This document shows, one piece after another, positions 16,509-24,974 of a stretch of DNA of 64,000 nt. A model generated the notes under the pieces. It made no database searches, had not been told where the DNA came from, and saw nothing but the letters and a program-made list of their open reading frames with translations. A program made the translations under genes and the position numbers. The stretch is from Streptomyces sp. V4I2 (GTDB lineage: Bacteria > Actinomycetota > Actinomycetes > Streptomycetales > Streptomycetaceae): the NCBI RefSeq assembly GCF_030817655.1, contig NZ_JAUSZM010000003.1:5890001-5954000 (forward strand), given 5' to 3'. How positions within the stretch are numbered: the stretch's first letter is position 1; the number at the start of each line of letters is the position of its first letter.

Positions 16509-16560
16509 ACTCATGTACAGGAGTCAGGCACTCTTCTTCATGTCACTCATATACATGAGT
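16509..16560. promoter_or_regulatory. GntR operators 2 and 3 before tra operon (element I)
   Basis: ACTCATGTACAGGAG at 16509-16523 and the near-palindrome ACTCATATACATGAGT at 16545-16560. A candidate -10 (TATAGA, 16578) lies between the second site and the GAGGAG ribosome binding site of the next gene, so a bound repressor would block this promoter. Confidence 0.75.
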
Positions 16561-16595
16561 GACGGAGTCCAGCCTCTATAGAGGAGTGATCTGCT

Positions 16596-16949
16596 GTGCG
16601 TCAGATTCCCGTCGACACCGCCAACGCCACCGTGATGGTCGCCAAGGCTCCGCAGCCGAAGGTCAAGGACCGTCGTACCGGTGAGATCGCCACCGACAAG
16701 GACGGCGTCACGCTGATGACCGTGGAGGTCATGTTCTCCACGCCGGACGAGGTGGAGATCCTCAAGCTCACCGTCCCGCAGCCCGGAGTCTCCGAGGACC
16801 TGACCATGGGTACCCCGGTCGCGCTGACGGGCCTGGTCGCCTCGGCGTGGGAGAACGAGTTCAACGGGCAGAAGCGCCACGGCATCGCCTTCCGCGCGGT
16901 CGCCGTGACCTCGCTGGCCGCCGGTGCCTCGAAGCCCAAGGCGGCCTGA
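16596..16949 (+). CDS. SCO3933 family regulatory protein
   Basis: 117 residues from GTG 16596 behind GAGGAG. It matches the small conserved protein named after SCO3933 that stands first in the transfer operon of pSAM2/SLP1-like elements: RQIPVDTANATVMVA at the start, then a strand-rich region with KDGVTLMTVEVMF and LTGLVASAWENEFNGQKRHGIAFRA. The fold looks like an OB/beta-barrel. Its exact role is not established; Pra, the replication and transfer activator of pSAM2, holds the same position. It is followed by traSA after 2 bp. Confidence 0.8.
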   Translation: MRQIPVDTANATVMVAKAPQPKVKDRRTGEIATDKDGVTLMTVEVMFSTPDEVEILKLTVPQPGVSEDLTMGTPVALTGLVASAWENEFNGQKRHGIAFRAVAVTSLAAGASKPKAA

Positions 16950-16951
16950 CC

Positions 16952-18307
16952 ATGACCTGGTTCACGGTCGCGCTGGTGCTGGTCGTCGCTGCCGCAGTGA
17001 TCCTGCGGTGGCGGCGCCCCGCCTGGTACTGGCTGACCTTCGGCGTCACCCTCGCCGCCCTGCGAGTTGCCTTCCGGTACGCCTCCGTCATGGACGCCTG
17101 CGGCCTGACCGTTCCGCCCTCCCGCTGGCGCCTCGCCCTCGCCCGGATGACCAACCGCCCGGTCCCTGAATCCCGCCCGCCCCGCATCCTGCGCATCCGC
17201 CTGACCCGGACCGGCCTGGTCCTGCGGCTCAAGCTCCGCCCCGGACAAGACGCCTTCGACGTCTCGGCCGCAACCGACCGGCTGCGCCACTCCTTCGGGA
17301 TGTACGGAGTGACCTCCCGCGAACTGCGTTCCGGCGTCGTCGAGTTGAGGATGACTGGCTACGACGTCCTCAAGCGGGTGCAGATGCCCACCAAGACCGA
17401 CCGCGCACCGATGCGCATCCCGGTGGCGTTGCGCGAAGACGGCGCGATCCACTACCGCGACTACCGCACCGTCCCGCACGGGCTCACCCTCGGCGCCACC
17501 GAGTCGGGCAAGTCCGTCTATCAGCGCAATCTGGTCGCCGGACTCGCCGCGCAGGATGTCGCCCTGGTCGGCATTGACTGCAAGCAGGGCGTCGAACTCT
17601 TCCCGCTCGCCCGCCGCTTCTCCGCCCTCGCCGACAACCCGGACACCGCCCTCGACCTCCTTGAAGCACTCGTCTCCCATATGGAGGACGTCTACCAACT
17701 CATCCGCGCCCAGCAGCGCATCAGCGTGAGCGTCCCGGACGCCGAGATCGCCGCTGACATCTGGGACCTGCCTGCCGATCTGCGCCCCGTCCCGGTCGTC
17801 GTGCTGGTCGACGAGGTCGCCGAACTCGCCCTGTTCGCCACCAAGGACGAGGAGAAGCGCCGGGACCGGATCGTCACTGCCCTGGTGCGCCTCGCCCAGC
17901 TCGGCCGCGCTGCGGGGATCTACCTGGAGATCTGCGGGCAGCGCTTCGGTTCCGAGCTCGGCAAGGGCATCACCATGCTCCGCGCCCAGCTCACCGGCCG
18001 CACCGCCCACCGCGTCAACGACGAATCCTCGGCGAACATGGCCTTCGGCGACATCGCCCCGGACGCCGTCCTCGCCGCGATCCAGATCCCCACCGAGACC
18101 CCCGGAATCGCCGTCACGGGCGACTCGTCCGGCGGCTGGGCCCGTATCCGCGCCCCGCACACCTCGCTGCGCGAGGCCGTGAACATCTGTAACCGGCACG
18201 CCGAGCGCACCCCGGACCTGCCCGCACTCGCCGCGTTCCGGCCCGCCGTCGCTCCGCTGCCCTCGGCTCGCGTGCCGCTGTCCAAGACCGCGCCCGTCAC
18301 GGCCTGA
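16952..18307 (+). CDS. FtsK/SpoIIIE-type conjugal transfer protein, TraSA-like
   Basis: 451 residues. It has two N-terminal membrane segments (about 4-18 and 25-42), then a motor domain with Walker A GATESGKS (181-188) and Walker B VVVLVDE (282-288). Proteins of this kind move double-stranded element DNA between mycelia as a hexameric septal translocase and are sufficient for Streptomyces conjugation. Near residue 330 ICGQRFGSELG and the later ANMAFGD segment match the family. It starts 2 bp after the previous stop, so it is in the same operon. Confidence 0.9.
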   Translation: MTWFTVALVLVVAAAVILRWRRPAWYWLTFGVTLAALRVAFRYASVMDACGLTVPPSRWRLALARMTNRPVPESRPPRILRIRLTRTGLVLRLKLRPGQDAFDVSAATDRLRHSFGMYGVTSRELRSGVVELRMTGYDVLKRVQMPTKTDRAPMRIPVALREDGAIHYRDYRTVPHGLTLGATESGKSVYQRNLVAGLAAQDVALVGIDCKQGVELFPLARRFSALADNPDTALDLLEALVSHMEDVYQLIRAQQRISVSVPDAEIAADIWDLPADLRPVPVVVLVDEVAELALFATKDEEKRRDRIVTALVRLAQLGRAAGIYLEICGQRFGSELGKGITMLRAQLTGRTAHRVNDESSANMAFGDIAPDAVLAAIQIPTETPGIAVTGDSSGGWARIRAPHTSLREAVNICNRHAERTPDLPALAAFRPAVAPLPSARVPLSKTAPVTA

Positions 18308-18387
18308 CGACTCCCGCTCCACCGGTCGGCGCGACCGCTTCGCGCCGGGTCCCTACCCGCCCCTTGCCCAAAACAGGAGGTGACTCC

Positions 18388-19056
18388 ATGACCCGCTCGA
18401 TCCGCCCGGACGCCGTCCTCGTGCAAGCCGTCATCGCCGGAGCGCTGTCCTTCGCCCACCTGCACGACCTCGCCTCCGCTGCCGGACAGACCGGCTGGAA
18501 AGCCTGGGCCTACCCCATCTCGGTAGACCTGCTCCTGGTCGCCGCCTGGCGACGGCTCCGCTCGGATGGCCCGTCCCGGCTGGCCTGGTGCTGGTTCCTG
18601 ATCGCCCTGGTCGCCTCACTCGGCGCCAACGTCGCCACCGCCGGACTCCTCGACCTGAACGAGGTACCGGCCTGGCTGCGCATCCTCGTGGCGGCCTGGC
18701 CCGCGCTGGCCTTCATGGGCGGCACCCTCCTCGCCCACTCGCCCACGGCCCAAGACCGGGTGCCGGATCCGCCGGCACCCGCAGCCCCCGAAACCGCACC
18801 GCAGATCCCGGAACCTGCCACCACCGCCCCGGCCCCGGAACCGGAGCCCACCGAGATCCCCGCGGCTGAAGAAACTCCGGCCCTGCCCGTCGCCGACTCG
18901 GCGCCATCGGTCCCGGCCGCGCTGGTCGATCACGCCCGCAAGGTCGCCGACGACCACCAGGCCCGAACGGGCTCGCCGATCGACACCGACACCCTGCGCG
19001 CCCGCCTCGGCGTCCCGCCTCAGCTCGCGGACGCCATCGCCGCCCAACTCGCCTGA
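18388..19056 (+). CDS. DUF2637 membrane protein (Spd-type)
   Basis: 222 residues from ATG 18388 behind GGAGGTGA. Four hydrophobic segments fill residues about 8-115 (AVIAGALSFAHLHDLA, AYPISVDLLLVAAW, LAWCWFLIALVASLGANVA, RILVAAWPALAFMGG), the DUF2637 pattern. A proline-rich linker and a small C-terminal helical domain with HARKVADDHQARTG follow. In AICEs such proteins accompany the translocase and are thought to help intramycelial spread; that role is by analogy. Confidence 0.75.
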   Translation: MTRSIRPDAVLVQAVIAGALSFAHLHDLASAAGQTGWKAWAYPISVDLLLVAAWRRLRSDGPSRLAWCWFLIALVASLGANVATAGLLDLNEVPAWLRILVAAWPALAFMGGTLLAHSPTAQDRVPDPPAPAAPETAPQIPEPATTAPAPEPEPTEIPAAEETPALPVADSAPSVPAALVDHARKVADDHQARTGSPIDTDTLRARLGVPPQLADAIAAQLA

Positions 19057-19079
19057 CCACAACCGGAAGGAAGCCCCGG

Positions 19080-19262
19080 ATGACTAGCAACCCGGCCGAC
19101 CTGACGAGCGCCGACTACCTCGACGGCGCACGCGAGATGCACGCCGCCGGACGCCCGTACCTGGCCTACCTCCTCGCCGAGGAAGCCGCACAGCGAACCA
19201 CCGACCCGGCCACCGCCCGCAGCATCCGCGCCCAGTTCCCCGCCCCCACCCGGAAGGACTGA
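19080..19262 (+). CDS. Small AICE protein, 60 aa
   Basis: ATG 19080 behind GGAAGGAAG. The product is helical (DYLDGAREMHAAGRPYLAYLLAEEAAQRT), resembling a TPR-like helix pair, with no motif for a function. It lies within the transfer operon between the DUF2637 and zinc-finger transfer genes. Homologues are common at this place in AICEs, to my knowledge without assigned role. Confidence 0.7.
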   Translation: MTSNPADLTSADYLDGAREMHAAGRPYLAYLLAEEAAQRTTDPATARSIRAQFPAPTRKD

Positions 19263-19267
19263 CCCAC

Positions 19268-19459
19268 ATGCCCGCCCGCGACCACTTCCACTCCGTCATG
19301 CGGATCGGCCCCGTACAGATCGGCACCCACCGCGACCGCCACGGCCGCACCAAGCACGCCGCCGTGTGCACCAACGACCGCTGCGGCTGGTCCGCCGACT
19401 ACTCCAGCCAGAGCGCCGCCCAGCTCGCCGCCCGCACCCACCGCTGCACCGCCCGATAG
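19268..19459 (+). CDS. Mobile element transfer protein with zinc-binding motif
   Basis: 63 residues. The N-terminus RIGPVQIGTHRDRHGRTKH is followed by CTNDRCGW and a late H-R-C triplet, giving C-x4-C ... H-x-C, a likely single zinc site. Short proteins of this kind are annotated as mobile element transfer proteins in pSAM2-like elements. The start ATG 19268 lies 5 bp after the previous stop. Molecular role unknown. Confidence 0.75.
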   Translation: MPARDHFHSVMRIGPVQIGTHRDRHGRTKHAAVCTNDRCGWSADYSSQSAAQLAARTHRCTAR

Positions 19460-19470
19460 GAGCCCGCCCC

Positions 19471-19626
19471 GTGGACGTCCCGCTCTGGCTCGCCCTGATC
19501 GTCGTCGGCTACCTCGGCTGCAAGCTCATCCGCCCGCCGCTCTGGCTGGTCCTGGTGCTGCTCCTCGGCGGCTACCTCCTCGCCGACAGCCTCCTCGCCC
19601 CCGTGATCAACACCGCCGTCAAGTAA
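19471..19626 (+). CDS. Two-TM small membrane protein (Spd-like)
   Basis: 51 residues from GTG 19471 behind AGGAG. It is nearly all hydrophobic: VPLWLALIVVGYLGCKLI and LWLVLVLLLGGYLLADSLL form two short membrane helices with a basic turn between. It occupies the place of small spread-associated (Spd) proteins in related elements. No catalytic feature. Confidence 0.7.
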   Translation: MDVPLWLALIVVGYLGCKLIRPPLWLVLVLLLGGYLLADSLLAPVINTAVK

Positions 19627-19649
19627 CCACCGTTGAGAGGAGATCCACC

Positions 19650-19955
19650 ATGCTCCACCCCAAGATCCCGACCATGCCCCAGCCGACCGGCCTCGTCACC
19701 CCGCCCGCCGTTGTCGAGCCGACCACCGTCACCCCGGCGGCCTCCGCGCCCGTGGCTCCGGCTCCGGCGCGGCCCACCGTCCAGCTCACCCCCGGCGCCG
19801 TCATCGCCCTCGTCGGTGGTGGAACGGCCGTGGTCCTGGTCGTCGGCGCCGTCCTGGTCTCGATGCTCCTCGCCGTCGCCATCACAGGCGCGTCCGTCGC
19901 CATCTGCGCTCTGGTCATCCGCTCGCTCATCAACAGCGAGGCAAAGCGCCACTAA
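19650..19955 (+). CDS. SpdB/SpdD-like spread protein
   Basis: 101 residues from ATG 19650 behind GAGAGGAG. A proline/threonine-rich N-terminal part (1-45) precedes a long hydrophobic stretch PGAVIALVGGGTAVVLVVGAV and a second one ending ICALVIRSLI, then a basic tail. This matches SpdB-type proteins of pSAM2 and related elements, which affect pock size, that is, spread within the mycelium. Assignment is by architecture and position. Confidence 0.7.
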   Translation: MLHPKIPTMPQPTGLVTPPAVVEPTTVTPAASAPVAPAPARPTVQLTPGAVIALVGGGTAVVLVVGAVLVSMLLAVAITGASVAICALVIRSLINSEAKRH

Positions 19956-20043
19956 CCGGCCCCCGGGCGGCCTTAACCGCCAAGTCTGCGCCGCCCGGGA
20001 GCCGTGCCCCACTCCGATCTCTCAACCGGAAGGAACCCCCAGC

Positions 20044-20232
20044 ATGACCGACCGCACCCGCCCGTCGTCTCGCGTCTGCCCGAACTGCGACGGCTTCGCC
20101 TCCGCCTCCATCACCCTCGGCGGCCGCGACCGGCACGGCCACCTGCGCACCGTCACCGCCCACTGCCCGGCCTGCAACGGCACCGGTTCCGCTCGCCGTA
20201 CCGCTCGCACTCAGGAGGGCGCCCGTGCCTGA
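20044..20232 (+). CDS. DnaJ-like CxxC zinc-finger small protein
   Basis: 62 residues from ATG 20044. Two CxxC pairs, CPNCDGF and CPACNGTG, give the spacing of a DnaJ-type zinc-binding repeat, joined by a basic stretch (GGRDRHGHLRTVTAH). It overlaps the start of the RepSA gene by 8 bp, so translation is likely coupled. It may assist replication initiation or bind nucleic acid; this is not shown. Confidence 0.7.
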   Translation: MTDRTRPSSRVCPNCDGFASASITLGGRDRHGHLRTVTAHCPACNGTGSARRTARTQEGARA

Positions 20233-21604
20233 CACGCTGCTCGACCCGACCACCCTCGGCGATCTGCTGAGGGTGGCTTCGGCCGACGACTTCGACCGCT
20301 GGCAAGAGCAGGTCCGCCGCACTGGTGGCTGCGCCGACCCCATCCACCTCACCGGCTGGACGCTCACCAAGGACAAGACCACCGGCGAGACGCTGCACCA
20401 CTACTCCACCGAGACCGAGCCCGGCGGACGCCTCCGCGTCGCCTGCGGCAACCGCCGCGCCTCCCGCTGCCCCTCCTGCGCCTTTACCTACGCCGGAGAC
20501 ACCTACCACCTCATCCGCGCTGGGCTCGCCGGAGACGATCGCCGCGACATCCCCGCCACCGTCCGCGACCACCCCCGCGTCTTCGCCACCCTCACCGCCC
20601 CCTCCTTTGGCCCAGTCCACAACCGCCCTGACCGAGGCACCTGCCGCTGCGGCGCCCAGCACACACCCGATGATCCGGCGCTCGGCACGGCACTCGACCC
20701 GGCGACGTACGACTACGCCGCCGCCGTCCTCTTCAACAACCATGCGGGCAACCTGTGGATGAGGTTCACGACTCGCCTCCGCCGTGAGATCGCCGCCCGC
20801 GCCGGACTCACCCGCCGCGAACTGACCGATCACGCCCGCATCTCGTACGGCAAGGTCGCCGAGTTCCAAAAGCGCGGTGCTCTGCACTTCCACGCCGTGA
20901 TCCGGATCGACGGTCCCGAGGGACCCGAGACTGCTCCTCCGTCCTGGGCCACGGTCGACCTCCTCGCCGACGCGATCCGCGCCGCTGCTGCGCACTCGTA
21001 CACCTCGGTCTCGGTGCCGGCCGTTTCAGACCAGCCCGCCCGGACCTTCCGTTGGGGCACCCAGCTCGATGTCCGCCCCGTCAAAGCGTTCGGCGACGGG
21101 TCCGACATCACCGAGCAGGCCGTGGCCTCCTACGTCGCCAAGTACGCCACCAAAGCCGCCGAGAACACCGGCACCCTCGACCGGCGCATCGGCGAACTCT
21201 CCGAACTCGACCGCCACCAGGTCCCCGACCACACCCGCCGCCTGATCGAAGCGTGCAAGATCCTCGATCCGCTCTACCCGGACCGGCGCCTCTGGGCCTG
21301 GGCTCACATGCTCGGCTTCCGCGGCCACTTCTCCTCCAAGTCCCGCCGCTACTCGACCACCCTCGGCGAACTCCGCCAGGCCCGCGCCGACTTCCGCGCC
21401 GCACAGGAACGCGAAGCCCTCGGCCTGGACGACATCGAGTCGGACACCGTCCTCGTCCTCGCCGACTGGCAGTACGCCGGACACGGTCACACCCCCGGCG
21501 AATCCGCCCTCGCCGCCACCATCGCCCGGGACCTACAGCTCAACCGCGAAACCGCCCGCGAAGCCCTACGCGATCAACTCGCCCTGGAAGGAGCCGCAGC
21601 ATGA
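20225..21604 (+). CDS. repSA: Replication initiator, RepSA-like
   Basis: 459 residues from GTG 20225. It belongs to the pSAM2 RepSA group of rolling-circle-like initiators. A cysteine-rich N-terminal region (CGNRRASRCPSCAFTY) is followed by the HUH-type motif in GALHFHAVIRID (near residue 220) and a later ASYVAKYATKAAE helix carrying the expected tyrosine. It would nick the element origin after excision. It is coupled to xis by an ATGA overlap at 21601, the classical repSA-xis-int order. Confidence 0.85.
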   Translation: MPDTLLDPTTLGDLLRVASADDFDRWQEQVRRTGGCADPIHLTGWTLTKDKTTGETLHHYSTETEPGGRLRVACGNRRASRCPSCAFTYAGDTYHLIRAGLAGDDRRDIPATVRDHPRVFATLTAPSFGPVHNRPDRGTCRCGAQHTPDDPALGTALDPATYDYAAAVLFNNHAGNLWMRFTTRLRREIAARAGLTRRELTDHARISYGKVAEFQKRGALHFHAVIRIDGPEGPETAPPSWATVDLLADAIRAAAAHSYTSVSVPAVSDQPARTFRWGTQLDVRPVKAFGDGSDITEQAVASYVAKYATKAAENTGTLDRRIGELSELDRHQVPDHTRRLIEACKILDPLYPDRRLWAWAHMLGFRGHFSSKSRRYSTTLGELRQARADFRAAQEREALGLDDIESDTVLVLADWQYAGHGHTPGESALAATIARDLQLNRETAREALRDQLALEGAAA

Positions 21605-21789
21605 CCACTGCCACCCCTGAACTGCTGACCGTGTCCGACGTCATGGCGCGGCTCAAGGTCGGCCGCTCCAAGGTCTACGACCTGATCCGCTCGCACCGGC
21701 TCGCCTCCATCAAAATCGACGGTGCTCGCCGCATACCTGCCGACGCCGTACGCGACTTCATCCAGAACCAGCTGGCGGAGGCGGCCTGA
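21601..21789 (+). CDS. xis: Excisionase (MerR-like HTH)
   Basis: 62 residues. The helix-turn-helix LTVSDVMARLKVGRSKVYDLIRSHRL and the wing IKIDGARRIPADAVRDFI are characteristic of AICE Xis proteins. It overlaps repSA (ATGA) and int (TGATG at 21787-21791), so rep, excision and integration proteins are made from one message. It directs the integrase towards excision. Confidence 0.85.
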   Translation: MTTATPELLTVSDVMARLKVGRSKVYDLIRSHRLASIKIDGARRIPADAVRDFIQNQLAEAA

Positions 21790-22955
21790 TGGCCATGCGT
21801 CGGAGCCGTGGTGACGGCGGGCTGCACTGGGACGAGAAGAGACAGCGTTGGATTGCCACGGCGAACCTCGGCTTCGATCCGAGCGGCAAGCGCATCGTCC
21901 GGCGGGGGAGTGGCAAAACCAAAACGGAGGCGAAGAACAAGCTCAAGGAGGTGTTGCGGGACTACGAGGACGGTCTCGCCATCGCCCCCACGAACTACAC
22001 CGTCGCCGACGCTGTGAACGACTGGCTTGCGTACGGCCTGGCGGGCCGTGATCAGCGCACGGTCGAGAACTGCACCTACCTGAGCCAGAAGCACGTCATC
22101 CCGTCACTCGGCGCCCGGAAGCTGCGGGACCTGAGCGCGGAGGACGTCGACCGCTGGCTGGCGGCCAAGGCCAAGATCCTCAGCACTCGCACGCTTCAGG
22201 CTGTCCACTCCTGCCTGAACCGCTCGGTCAAGCGAGCCATGGCCCGGGACAAGGTCAAGCGCAACGTCGTCGAGCTTTGCTCCGTCCCCGAGGGGCAGAC
22301 AGGGCGCCCGTCCAAGGCGCTCACCTTCGCTCAGGCCGAGGCGGTTCTGAAGGCGGCCGAGGGGACCTCGATGCACGCGTACATCGTCGTGGCCCTGCTG
22401 ACCGGCGCACGCACGGAGGAACTGCGCGCGCTCACCTGGGACCACGTGTTCCTGAAGGGCAAGCCAGACGCAGACCCGCCACAGCCTCCGCACATCGCGG
22501 TGTGGCGCTCGGTCCGGCGCGGCGGGGACACCAAGACCCGGAAGTCTCGGCGCACGCTCGCTCTGCCGGCACGTTGCGTCGAGGTCCTCTGGCAGCAGTT
22601 CGAAGATCAGGGCTGGGAGCGGCTTGCTGCTGGCGATAGCTGGGAGGAACACGGGCTGGTCTTCTCGTCGGCCGTGGGCAAGCCGCTCGACGCCACCAAC
22701 GTCCGGCGTGCCTTCCGCCAGGCGCTCAAGGATGCCGAAGGGATCAACGCCGACGAGTGGACTCCTCGGGAGCTCCGGCACAGCTTCGTGTCTCTGCTCT
22801 CCGACCGAGGCGTCCCGCTGGAGGAGATCTCCCGTCTCGTCGGCCACTCCGGTACCGCCGTGACCGAGGAGGTATACCGCAAGCAGATCCGCCCCGTGAT
22901 CCAGACCGGCGCCGTGGTCATGGACGGCATCTTCAAGCGCCATCTGGAGCGTTAG
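21789..22955 (+). CDS. int: Tyrosine site-specific integrase of element I
   Basis: 388 residues. It has an N-terminal AP2-like arm-binding part (GDGGLHWDEKRQRWIATANLGF), a SAM-like core-binding domain (about 70-165) and the catalytic domain with Arg208 (TGARTEEL), the R-x-x-R-H box at 327-331 (the first His of HxxR is Arg here), His353 in VGHSG, and nucleophile Tyr363 (EEVYRKQI). It is predicted to recombine the tRNA-Pro 3' half with the element. The gene ends 78 bp before att copy 2. Confidence 0.92.
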   Translation: MAMRRSRGDGGLHWDEKRQRWIATANLGFDPSGKRIVRRGSGKTKTEAKNKLKEVLRDYEDGLAIAPTNYTVADAVNDWLAYGLAGRDQRTVENCTYLSQKHVIPSLGARKLRDLSAEDVDRWLAAKAKILSTRTLQAVHSCLNRSVKRAMARDKVKRNVVELCSVPEGQTGRPSKALTFAQAEAVLKAAEGTSMHAYIVVALLTGARTEELRALTWDHVFLKGKPDADPPQPPHIAVWRSVRRGGDTKTRKSRRTLALPARCVEVLWQQFEDQGWERLAAGDSWEEHGLVFSSAVGKPLDATNVRRAFRQALKDAEGINADEWTPRELRHSFVSLLSDRGVPLEEISRLVGHSGTAVTEEVYRKQIRPVIQTGAVVMDGIFKRHLER

Positions 22956-22971
22956 TCACGCACATAGACAC
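22955..22971. promoter_or_regulatory. Candidate integrase arm site, element I right end
   Basis: GTCACGCACATAGACAC matches 15 of 17 bases of the left-end copy at 13963-13979. It starts at the int stop codon, 63 bp from att copy 2. Confidence 0.5.
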
Positions 22972-22980
22972 GCACCACAA

Positions 22981-23020
22981 GCCAGAGGGTGACTACTGAC
23001 GTCAGTAGTCACCCTCTGGC
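22981..23020. terminator. 40-bp perfect palindrome after int I
   Basis: Two 20-nt perfect arms with no loop (22981-23000 and 23001-23020; arm begins GCCAGAGGGTGACTAC). It separates the integrase gene from att copy 2 and would act as a two-way terminator. Confidence 0.7.
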
Positions 23021-23033
23021 CTGGTGTTTCCCT

Positions 23034-23076
23034 GTCGGGGTGGCGGGATTTGAACCCACGACCTCTTCGTCCCGAA
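23034..23076 (-). repeat. att copy 2: junction between elements I and II
   Basis: The second 43-bp copy of the tRNA-Pro 3' half, identical to copies 1 and 3 and again without a tRNA 5' half. It is the right end of element I and the left end of element II, showing that the elements are directly abutted in one orientation. Confidence 0.95.
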
Positions 23077-23176
23077 TAAGGTCAGGGCAAGATCCGCACC
23101 TGACCTCGTGGGTATTTGAGCAGGTCAGGCCGTTGGTATGGCTTGGTCTCACCGAGGGCTTGGGAGGCACTGGGAG

Positions 23177-23203
23177 AAGATCTTCTCCCAGATTTCTCCC
23201 AAG
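23177..23203. promoter_or_regulatory. Candidate integrase arm site, element II left end
   Basis: A 27-bp block beginning AAGATCTTCTCCCAG matches 26 of 27 bases of 49243-49269 at the other end, and contains two TTCTCCCA direct repeats. It lies 100 bp inside att copy 2. Confidence 0.6.
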
Positions 23204-23788
23204 CCCGTAGGGAGTGGGTCAGGGGCGAGAGTCGGGATCGGCAGATTTGCAGGGCGTGGGCACTACAGCGCCTGACCATGCCTTACTTCTGGACCACCGC
23301 CCGGTACCCCCCAACTGCCCCGTGGGAAGCAGTCGCTGTAGCACTTGAGGCCTCCCCCGTCTGAAGCAAGAGCACTGCGACCATCAGGGGGCGCCGCGCT
23401 GCACGTCGCTGACACGTCCCCTCCCGCTGGCTCGACCATCGGCAGCAGACGCGATTCGCCAGTATTCGCCACCCCTCACGAGGCCCTGACCAGCAAGTTA
23501 TAAATGATCACCGCTGAAACTGCATCGCGCCATGCCTGACGCCATGGGGTTCGCAACGGCTTCCGCCACCTTTTTTGATCATGAGAGAGTGACGGACTCT
23601 TGATGCCCGGGGTGCTTTGCGGTTTCCTCGTCCTGGAGCCGAGAAGCTCCAGCTTTGCGCAGAGAGTCTGGCTCCGGGCGGCATCCCGGAGCCAGGCTCA
23701 CCTGCGGGGCGTCAGGCGAGTCCGACCGGATTGGAAGCGGCCGGGCTCGCTTGTCGCCCAACCAACCGTCCGGACTGCCCCTGGCGCA

Positions 23789-23914
23789 TCACGTAAAGCG
23801 CTCCACGCACCCCGCGATGGCAGTGATCGCCGTGAGGATCAGCGCTGCCAGCTGAATCCAGTCCGGCAACTGGCCCCGCCTGCGACAGCGCCTTCGCCGT
23901 GTCGATCGCTCCAT
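23789..23914 (-). CDS. Possible 41-aa single-TM peptide
   Basis: From ATG 23914, preceded by GGGAGA, the frame encodes a strongly basic N-terminus (ERSTRRRRCRRRG) followed by one membrane helix (WIQLAALILTAITAIAGCVE). The structure, cationic head plus helix, resembles type I toxin or small membrane peptides, but it is short and unsupported by neighbours. The hairpin at 23668-23695 downstream could be its terminator. Confidence 0.3.
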   Translation of the reverse strand: MERSTRRRRCRRRGQLPDWIQLAALILTAITAIAGCVERFT

Positions 23915-24255
23915 CAGACCCGATCTCCCATCTCTCAGCGTTCCCAACGGAGTTGGGCGCCCGCTCGGTGCGGCGGACGTGCATGGAGAGAGATGCTTCG
24001 GGCCCATCGCAACTTAACGGGTGCTCCAGTAGCGCAGCCCCTGGTTCAAGGGTGGCGAATGTTGGCGAACAGACGCGTCTACCGCCGAACCTTTGACGCC
24101 CCGGACGCAGAGCAGGCAGCCAACCCGCGCACCTTCTCAAAGCTGGATGCTGCGCCGAACGACGCCGGACAATGCGCCAGCGCTTGACTCCGGGTGTGCC
24201 GAATGCGAGGATCTTTACGTCCGGCGCCCTGCAAGGGGGCACCGGCAGGGGAGGA

Positions 24256-24966
24256 ATGAATAAATTGACCACCGCTGTACGCAGGACGTCCCTGGTGAAG
24301 GTCGCCGAGTTCGTGGCTTCCAAGGGGGTGGGCGGCAAGTTCAGCAAGCTGGAGCTGTTCGAGGCAGTCCCGGACGTCTCACAGGCCGACCGCCGTATGC
24401 GGGACCTCCGGCCGATGGGCTGGAAGATCGACAACTACAAGGTCAACCCGAACCTCAAGCCGGACGAGTACCTGGTCCGCGAGATGGGAACGCGGGTCGA
24501 CCTCGGCGAAACGCCGCCGAAGACCATCCGCAAGAACATCACTGGACCCAAGCGCCGGCGCATCCTGGAGCGCGACGGTCACATGTGCCAGGTCTGCGGA
24601 ATCCGCGCCGGGCAGGAGTTCCCGGACGCCCCCGGCCGGACCGCCGTCATGACCATCGGCCACATCGTCCCGGTCAACCGCGGCGGCCAGAACGTCGATG
24701 ACAACCTCCGCGCCGAGTGCCAGCGCTGCGGCGACGAGTCCCGCGACATCACCGTGGACCCGCCCACGGGCCAGCAGGTCCTTACCCACGCCACCCGCGG
24801 AAGCCTGAAGGACAAGCGCACCCTCTACGGCTGGATGCAGGCCGGACGGCGTACCCCCTCTGACATCGAGAAGGTGTTTCAGGAGTGGTCCCGGCTGCCC
24901 GGAGCCGAACGCGTGCAGGTCATGACCGCACTGGCCGAGCAGGTCATCAAGGAACTCGAAAGCTAA
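24256..24966 (+). CDS. HNH endonuclease
   Basis: 236 residues. The N-terminal half (10-90) is helical and resembles a small winged-helix region (KFSKLELFEAVPDVSQADRRMRDLRPMGW). The C-terminal half is a zinc-structured HNH nuclease: Cys111/Cys114 and Cys155/Cys158 hold the zinc, His136 in GHIVPVNRGG is catalytic, and Asn150 completes the motif. The start ATG 24256 is next to GGGGAGG. Similar genes occur as lone restriction-like nucleases on mobile elements. A hairpin terminator follows. Confidence 0.85.
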   Translation: MNKLTTAVRRTSLVKVAEFVASKGVGGKFSKLELFEAVPDVSQADRRMRDLRPMGWKIDNYKVNPNLKPDEYLVREMGTRVDLGETPPKTIRKNITGPKRRRILERDGHMCQVCGIRAGQEFPDAPGRTAVMTIGHIVPVNRGGQNVDDNLRAECQRCGDESRDITVDPPTGQQVLTHATRGSLKDKRTLYGWMQAGRRTPSDIEKVFQEWSRLPGAERVQVMTALAEQVIKELES

Positions 24967-24974
24967 TAGCCGCC

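Larger units (their letters stand above)
13822..23076. mobile_element. AICE element I, pSAM2-type, about 9.25 kb
   Basis: Bounded by att copies 1 and 2. The order is: small membrane genes, Pif-like Nudix, GntR (KorSA-like), SCO3933-family, FtsK-type TraSA, DUF2637/Spd proteins, RepSA, Xis, Int. This matches the minimal actinomycete integrative and conjugative element with rolling-circle-type replication and double-stranded transfer. The integrase gene ends 78 bp from the right att, as in pSAM2. All core genes look intact, so it may still excise. Confidence 0.92.
23077..24255. other. Left-end non-coding zone of element II
   Basis: About 1.2 kb with the arm-site block at 23177, an AT-richer patch near 23500-23590, and a hairpin CTGGCTCCGGG / CCCGGAGCCAG (23668-23695). 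One possible small membrane peptide is described separately. No recognisable larger gene in either strand. Confidence 0.45.

Noticed and set aside
16601..18322. A 573-codon minus-strand frame opposite TraSA
   Set aside because: Gly/Asp/Val-rich shadow frame without motifs. The plus-strand gene has Walker A and B and operon context.
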